DNA of 64,000 nt from Pollenia angustigena (lineage: Eukaryota; Arthropoda; Insecta; Diptera; Polleniidae): assembly GCA_930367215.1 (NCBI GenBank), contig OV884059.1, forward strand, positions 19,926,945 to 19,990,944, given 5' to 3'. Of the stretch, positions 55,771 to 64,000 are shown one piece after another (position 1 is the first letter of the stretch; every line of letters begins with the position of its first letter). The notes under the pieces were generated by a model. That model had not been told where the DNA came from. It saw nothing but the letters and a program-made list of their open reading frames with translations, and did not search any database. A program made the position numbers and the translations under genes.

Positions 55771-56202
55771 ATTTTAAATAATTATTACGTAAGGGGCAGT
55801 ATCTATCTGCATTGAGAGCAGAATCATCGAAATGTACCCAATCTATATTCTTTTTGATTAACAGTTGTTTTCTTTAACTTTGTTTATTTTGTTTTTGTAT
55901 TTTTCTTTAATTTTGGCCTTAATATAAAAGTCCAGAAAAACACTCTTTCAAGCTTTACTTGGCTTTTCAATGTATTTTCAACACCTTAGTGTAATTTTTA
56001 TATTATCAACTATTTTCCAGTGTCCTATCACATAAGTTGATTTATTGCCTCCTATGCGAATTTCAAAATTCCATAGGACTACACAATAAAAGTTTTTATT
56101 TTCAACAAAAATGAATATAAATTCAATTAAATTTATTAAAACACTTTTCCACTTTCCGTATTTAGATGTTTTCACTTCACAAACACTTTTTAGTCTTTTC
56201 GA

Positions 56203-56216
56203 TTTTAAATATAAAC
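56203..56216. repeat. Target-site duplication of E5, right copy
   Basis: TTTTAAATATAAAC; the right edge is 21 bp from the first T of the H2B TATA box at 56237. Confidence 0.85.
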
Positions 56217-56798
<582 letters not shown>

Positions 56799-56867
56799 GA
56801 TATTACTCGAAAAAAGAAGAAAAATACTGTATGACCATCATCGCATATCAATTGAAAATCAACAAAC

Positions 56868-56883
56868 CGTCCTTTTGAGGACG
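56868..56883 (+). terminator. H2A mRNA 3' stem-loop, copy 2, altered loop
   Basis: CGTCCTTTTGAGGACG: the stem pairs are unchanged but the loop is TTTG instead of TTTC. Confidence 0.88.
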
Positions 56884-57621
56884 ACAAATTTATTTTTAAA
56901 AGAGAACATATTTTTGTTAACCAAACCCGAAATTTGTTATTTTTGTTGCTACAAAATATTGAATTTTTGCACAAATTTTTTTCTATTGTTGTGGATGAAA
57001 ATAAGAAAAATATGAAAGTTAAAATCAGCATTACAATATGGAATTTTTATTTCTGGTCATTCTTTCACAGTCGATTTTAATCTAAGATGATTGGCATTTC
57101 TAAGAATAACTAAACATTGTTATTTTATACGAGTAAACGATGCGTTTCGTGTGTATGAATACGAAGGAATTCGTATACAAACGTACTTATGTAGATATGT
57201 AAATCAATCTGATTCCTTTACACTCAATATAGTATCTATGTATATATATATATTTTTTTTCTTTTAAATTACTATATGTAGGTATATTAAACAGAAATAT
57301 AAAGAGGAAATAGGTATCCCTGTATAAAAATTACTTTTTTATATTGCCTACTGGACTAATTGCTATAGGTATTTCTTTTTATTTAACTTGTTTAAAATAA
57401 AACAGCATAGGTACATTTTATATTAATAATTATCTAAGCCAAAACTAAGCATTTCCATAAAAAAATATAAATTTGTATAAATAAAACACCGTTGGCTAAA
57501 CACTCTTTCTTTGATACAGACAATCAAAGCAACAAAACAATGATCTTGTTGTTATTGTATTTTTCTACGAAGCCAGAATTTACTTCGTGTTTACATCGTC
57601 TAAGGAATTGGTATGTATGCA
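56884..57621. other. H2A-H4 convergent spacer, second unit, left part
   Basis: Matches 38846-39583 closely. Ends in the 8-bp duplication TGTATGCA (57614-57621) of the hAT-type element. No gene. Confidence 0.7.
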
Positions 57622-59936
57622 CAGGGCTGTCAGATTTTTTTGAGCTCTATCGCCAAACCGGATGTCAGAAATCGCCAAAAATCGCCAAACGTCAATTTGG
57701 TTCAGTTTGTGTAACTTTTTTTTTATAACCTCCACCACAATTAGTTGTGAAGAGGGTATATTAAGTTTGTCATTCCGTGTAAAACTTTTTTATTATTCAT
57801 CTCAGACCCTATAAAGTATTTAGCCATGTCCGTCTGTCTGTCCTGCTGTCCATCAGTCCGTCTGTCAGTCTGTTGAAAACACGCTCACTTTCGAAAAACT
57901 CAAAAGAAATAAACAAACTTGGTGGCAAATTGCTTGTAGTTATCCTAAGCAGTTTGGGATTGAAATCTAGCAAAATTGGTTCAATAGGATCTAAGCTATG
58001 AATCAAAATGTGGAACCAACACCTAAAAAAAATTGATAATTTTGTTACAAAAACTAACATAAATGGTGGAAAAATGCACAGAATGATATAAGATTTCGCA
58101 AAAGTTCGTTCTATTTAACTGGAAATCACGCTGTAAAATTTCTTGAAGATCCGTCCATGATTTACCCTAGGCCCCATATAAGCCCTACTCCCGGAAAACA
58201 GTATAGTAAGCCTAAAACCCTAACTAACAATGCAATCATAACAAATTTTGGCACGTCACAGTTAAATAGGACTAGAAATGAAACTATTAAGTTTCGTGAA
58301 GATCGGTCCATAATTTACCATAGGCCCCAAATAAAACCTACTTCCGGAAAACAGTTTAGTACGCCTAAATCCGTAAAAAATAATGCTATCATAACAAAAT
58401 TTGGTGCATCACAGTTTTACTGAACGAGAAATAAGACTTTAAAATTTTGTGAAGAACGGTCCATCATTTACCATAGGCCCCATATAAAACCTACTTCCGG
58501 AAAACAGTTTAGTACGCCTAAATCCGTAAAAAATAATGCTATTATAACAAAATTTGGTACATCACAGTTTTATTGAACGAGAAATAAGACTTTAAAATTT
58601 TGTGAAGAACGGTCCATCATTTACCATAGGCCCCATATAAACCTTACTCCCGGAAAACAGCTTTGTAAACCTAAATCCGTAAAATATAATGCTATCTTAA
58701 CAAAATTTGGAACATAAAAGTTTTATAGGACTAGAAATAAGACTGTAAAATTTCGTGAAGATCGGTCCATAATTTACCATAGGCCCCATATAAACCTTAC
58801 TCCCGGAAAACAGCTTAGTACGCCTTAAAACGTAAAAAATAATGCTATCATAAAAAAATTTGATACATCACAGTTTTTTAGAAATAGAAATAATACTGTG
58901 AAATTTGGTGATGATCGGTGCATAACTTACCATAGGCCTCATTTAAAGTCCACTCTGGTAAAATAATTAAATATGCGGTAAACTTTCCTCCAGTTTAGCT
59001 TCATAAGGCCAGAAAAAATGTTATGCAAGTTTGTAATATACGGCCCATAATTTACCTTAGATTCCATTTTAGCAGCCTTCTGAAATTCACTGCAAACGTT
59101 TAAACTAATTGCACCGCTGTATTGAAATTTATGTTTTTTAATACCAGAAATCGTTCTGCAGAATTTGGGATGATTGGTTCATAGCTTACCATGGCTTTTA
59201 TATAATCTGTTCTCTTGAAAATCATTTAAGTTCAGCTTAAAATGATATTCTACTCAAACTTTTTAAAATTGATTCTGATTGTCGATCAATAATTGTATAT
59301 ATGTAGGTCTAAACCGCAACAAATTTTAATGCAGATGTCTGATTTTACAAAGATTATAGTAATAAATAGACATCATACAGATATTACTCCTAAAACATTC
59401 GAAGTGTCGGTGGAGGGTATCAAAGATTCGGCACAGCCGAATATAGCACTCTAACTTGTTTTAAATTAAATTTTGCATACCAAAAACGTACAATATGTGA
59501 GTCAAAAATCGCCAAAAACTGAAAAAAATACAAAATATTCGCCGAAAGTATATTTTATTTTGTTTCTGTAATTTTTTTTTTATAACATAAAATGGAGATC
59601 GTATAAGTGATTTCATTACTGGATTTTTGACCTGCATACATACTATTAGAATTAAATAGTGACTGAATTAAAATTCACTTAAACTGATAACAAAACAAAA
59701 ATCATGTGGAAAAAAGTTGCAAGTTTTTTTTTTTTATATTAGTAATGAAAACAAAAAATAACCAGCTGTTAAACAAAATCGCCGAAATAATATAAATGGT
59801 AAAAATAGCCAAGTTAATCGCCAGTTATATCAGAAATCGCAACAAAAGTCGCCAGTCGCCAAATGGGAAATCTCATCGCCAAACACGTTTCAAAATCGCC
59901 ACGTTTGGCGAGAAATCGCCATATCTGACAGCCCTG
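57622..59936. mobile_element. hAT-type non-autonomous DNA transposon
   Basis: Absent from the first spacer copy (about 39583), so borders are exact. Terminal inverted repeats CAGGGCTGTCAGAT / ATCTGACAGCCCTG; 8-bp target duplication TGTATGCA at 57614-57621 and 59937-59944. These fit the hAT superfamily. No transposase frame. Confidence 0.88.
58150..58960. repeat. Minisatellite of about 150-bp units inside the hAT-type element
   Basis: About five to six degenerate units share TTTACCATAGGCCCCATATA, a CCGGAAAACAG box and a GTGAAGATCGGTCCAT box. They sit within a nested segment running from about 57728 (CCTCCACCACAATTAG) to 59460 (CACAGCCGAATATAGC), sequence types common at the ends of another fly repeat, so one repeat may be nested in the hAT-type element. 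Confidence 0.65.
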
Positions 59937-59944
59937 TGTATGCA

Positions 59945-62227
59945 CATTTTGTTTTTGCATTAGTTGCCTACATACTTCTTTTATTTTTCAACGTTTTATT
60001 GTGTGTAAATTTGTTTGTGTTTCTTTACGATTGTACCTAGCAAGCTGGTTTTCATTTAGTTTATTAGTTATTTTGGCAGATTGGAAAAATTTGACTTTTA
60101 ACTTGAGTTTTATTTCAAAATTTTAATATTTAATTTTATAAGGCGTTAAAGAATTTATAAAAAGAAAATTTTATAGAAATAATTAAAGTTAATTTTATTT
60201 TGAGTTACAAAAATACGTACATACCTACATATGTATGTATTTATTTATACAATTTTGTTCAATTATTTAATGAAAAATATGTATGTTTATGTTATTTTAA
60301 ATTAAAATAAAGAAAAATTTATATACAGAATATTTTTGTATTTAAATACTTTTTTACAGCTACTGACACAATAACGTACCTATTTCAAAGTGTCTCCCTT
60401 ATTTTGAGTTTTTATTAAACATACATACATACATACATATATAGGTATGTATAGGTATGTCCATAAATTTAATTTTCTTAACAGCTGCTTAAAATTTCTT
60501 ATCCATTTTAATTTTCACTTGAAAAAAAGACATTCGTTTTATACCTAATCATCCCTTTTACACAAACAAAATCCGTTTATTACGTTTACTCAAACATTGG
60601 TATATTTATTGTTGTTATTATATATACATACATACATACATACATATATTCTTAATTGCAAATTCCCTGTATGTACCGAAGACTTAATATGTAACATTTT
60701 GTCCGCTTTATAGCATATGTTTTTGCTGTTCTTGTTAGAAACTTAAAAAATGTGAAGATTATTTCTATATTTAATGTAAATCAAGAAGAAGAAGAAAAGT
60801 GTACGAAACTATTTTTATTAACAAAAATATATAATTTGTTGTCTTTTAACAATTTCTGAACAAATGTGCATATAAATTTAACAACAAAATATACCTATTT
60901 AATGTACATAAGTACATTTAAGATATTTTATTTAAAAAAAAGGTAAAGAAAATTATAAATAATTGAAATTTAGCTCATAGAATAAATTCGAAAAATAAAA
61001 AATTTTTAAAATAATATAAAGTAACATTCGAAAGAAAATAATTCCCAGTTTCTATTTGTGAAAATTATAAATTTATTTTTAATTTTCTTAAATAACAAAA
61101 ACATACTACGTGTATGAATAAAAATGATTGTCATACCACAATTAGTGCTTGTAGGAATAAAATGCATAAACAAAACCAAACCAAACTAATGAAATTGCGT
61201 AATTTTAAAACATAAAATAATTTAAAATTCTAAATAAAACCCAAATTTAGAAATTAACAACGAACTCTTTCAAAAATATCTTTAGTGCAATAATTATTTT
61301 TGGTATGGCAAAAAAATCGATCTACTAACTAACTTCGTATATTTACGAACAAAAATATTTTCTCGGGCAAACAAAATAAAATCTAAGAACAAATAGATCT
61401 GGTACCAAAAATTCAACATCTCTTTTTAAAACGGGTTTTGTGGTCCGCTTACTACTTTTATATTATCTAGAAATTTAATTAAAAAACCAAGGACCCGAAA
61501 AGTTCTTTTTTTTATTTTTTGTGCAAGTTAAAAAAATTCTACAGTTTACAGAAAATAAAAAATTTCTAAAATAGCATTGAAAAAAAGCCGTCGAAAAAAA
61601 TAAATAAAATGAAGTTTTTAAAATAAAACGTTTTCTAAAAATCTAATTTGTCTGAAGACAAATTAAATATATTTAAGCATTGTCATAAAAATTTCATTCT
61701 TCAAAACAAATTTAAATAAAATTTATGAAGAGGTTTCTGAGAATACATACTACATTTTTTTAAAAATACGTGGAATATAATTTTCTAAAAAAAAAAACAA
61801 ACGTTTTAAGAAATATTTTTCAACAAAAAAAGTTTTTAAACAATTTTATTTGTTTTTGTTTACAAAAAAAAAAGTTTTTGCTTCTTTTGAAACTAAAAAA
61901 TTTCGTTTTCAAAGGAAGTTTTTCCTTTTTTCGTTTCTATTTAAACACAAAAAAATATTCCTTTATTCACACACAAAAATTTTTTATTTCAAAAATAAAA
62001 TTTAGCTTTGTGTTTTCTGTTAGTAATTTCCGGTCCTTGCAAAAAACAAATAAAATTCAATTGAAATATACAAAAATAAAAAACTTTTGCATGACAAATA
62101 CATAGTAGCTCTGGTATAAAAAATTTATATCCAGAAATGCACTATCTCTTTTTAAAAAACAATCAGCACTGGTACCAAAAGTATTATATATCAAAAATGC
62201 ACAATCTCTTTTTAAAACGGTTTTTGT
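59945..62227. other. H2A-H4 convergent spacer, second unit, right part
   Basis: Matches 39584-40412 and 41736-43194 without the Helitron. AT-rich with CATA microsatellites; the 111-codon frame at 61770 is low-complexity, depends on homopolymer length, and is not conserved in the other copy. No gene. Confidence 0.7.
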
Positions 62228-62243
62228 GGTCCTAAAAAGGACC
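62228..62243 (-). terminator. H4 mRNA 3' stem-loop, copy 2
   Basis: Reverse strand GGTCCTTTTTAGGACC, loop TTTT as in the other H4 gene, followed by AAAAAGAGAT. Confidence 0.88.
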
Positions 62244-62306
62244 GATTTGTTCGTTTTATTGATTTATTTGATTATTGATCCGCAAATTAAAATGTAATAC
62301 GAGTAA

Positions 62307-63686
<1,380 letters not shown>

Positions 63687-63727
63687 TTAAATTGATGTGA
63701 CGAAATAAATAAAAACTATAACAAATC

Positions 63728-63743
63728 GGTCCTTTTCAGGACC
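63728..63743 (+). terminator. H3 mRNA 3' stem-loop, last copy
   Basis: GGTCCTTTTCAGGACC, TTTC loop; downstream CAAAAAGAGA. The window then ends in the H3-H2B spacer (63768-64000), which matches the other copies. Confidence 0.92.
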
Positions 63744-64000
63744 ACAAATTCTTTTTCAAAAAGAGATATAATTATACACTTTCAAACAGAGGAATTTTCA
63801 CTCATAGAAATACGAGCTAAAATTAATAAACAAGACCAAAACTTAACTTGCAATAAAATAAGACAGACACAACGTTTTTTCTTTTTTTTTTTGTTTAGAG
63901 AAACACATTAAATAAGTAAAGGTACAAATAAACAAAACTTAACTTGCAATAAAAAGAGAACGGTTTTGTTTTAAGAAACACATTAAATTACTAAAGGTAC

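Larger units (their letters stand above)
50923..56202 (-). mobile_element. Non-LTR retrotransposon E5, in the H2B promoter
   Basis: A third subfamily, clearly diverged from E1 and E2/E4 in protein sequence. The 3' end has GGATAAATAAAATG plus five GAATT units (plus strand AATTC, 50923-50947). ORF1 and ORF2 are both open. The 5' end (about 56150-56202) contains a 30-bp stretch nearly identical to the H2B leader (plus 56161-56190 against 50864-50893). It sits 21 bp downstream of the H2B TATA box in H2B orientation. Confidence 0.92.

Noticed and set aside
61770..62105. 111-codon frame in the second H2A-H4 spacer
   Set aside because: Lys/Phe/Asn-rich low complexity that depends on A-tract lengths differing in the first spacer copy.

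Overview
The window is a stretch of a tandem core-histone gene array from a fly, most likely a calyptrate (blowfly- or housefly-like) dipteran. Evidence: the H2A, H2B, H3 and H4 proteins are almost identical to those of Drosophila, the genes are intronless, mRNA 3' ends carry the histone stem-loop plus a purine-rich downstream element, and the DNA is AT-rich and full of insect-type transposons. The species is not determinable from the sequence alone.

Layout. 1-9253 is non-histone repetitive DNA: a duplicated mosaic with a TIR element, a palindromic hairpin, a 5'-truncated non-LTR fragment with an RNase H motif, and a long-inverted-repeat element that ends inside a decapitated H3. From there the order is H3(+) H2B(-) [E1] H3(+) H2B(-) [E2, containing E3, containing an LTR retrotransposon] H2A(+) H4(-) [E4] H3(+) H2B(-) [E5] H2A(+) H4(-) H3(+, broken by a MITE). 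The intact unit is H3> <H2B H2A> <H4, with H2A/H2B and H4/H3 as divergent pairs. No H1 gene is present, although in Drosophila H1 sits between H3 and H2B.

The striking content is a family of two-ORF, jockey-like non-LTR retrotransposons, called E1-E5 here. E1, E2 and E5 all have their 3' ends at exactly the same base of the H2B promoter; E4 has its 3' end at one base of the H4 promoter and E1 its 5' flank at that same site. Both sites lie exactly 21 bp downstream of the first T of the TATA box of the gene they enter, always in the sense orientation of H2B or H4, with 13-14 bp target-site duplications. E2 and E4 are near-identical copies that used the two different target sequences, so promoter architecture rather than primary sequence seems to be recognised. 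The geometry leaves TATA box plus start region immediately upstream of the element, so the element should be transcribed from a histone promoter. The 5' ends of E1 and E5 carry sequence matching the H4 and H2B mRNA leaders, respectively, as expected of RNAs started at histone promoters. I know of no described retrotransposon with this target; I could not search for one.

Consequences for the array: all three H2B genes and one of two H4 genes are cut off from their own TATA boxes, E1 is a recombinant that removed one H2A-H4 pair, and several downstream histone copies carry unusual substitutions (H4 Y98N, an H2B Ser-to-Phe, H3 P121A, an altered H2A stem-loop). The two long H2A-H4 spacers differ mainly by a Helitron in one and a hAT-type element in the other. 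The LTR element is of the Ty3/gypsy Osvaldo/Ulysses type, with 2-kb nearly identical LTRs, a tRNA-Lys primer site, a GGGAAAC frameshift heptamer and no env.
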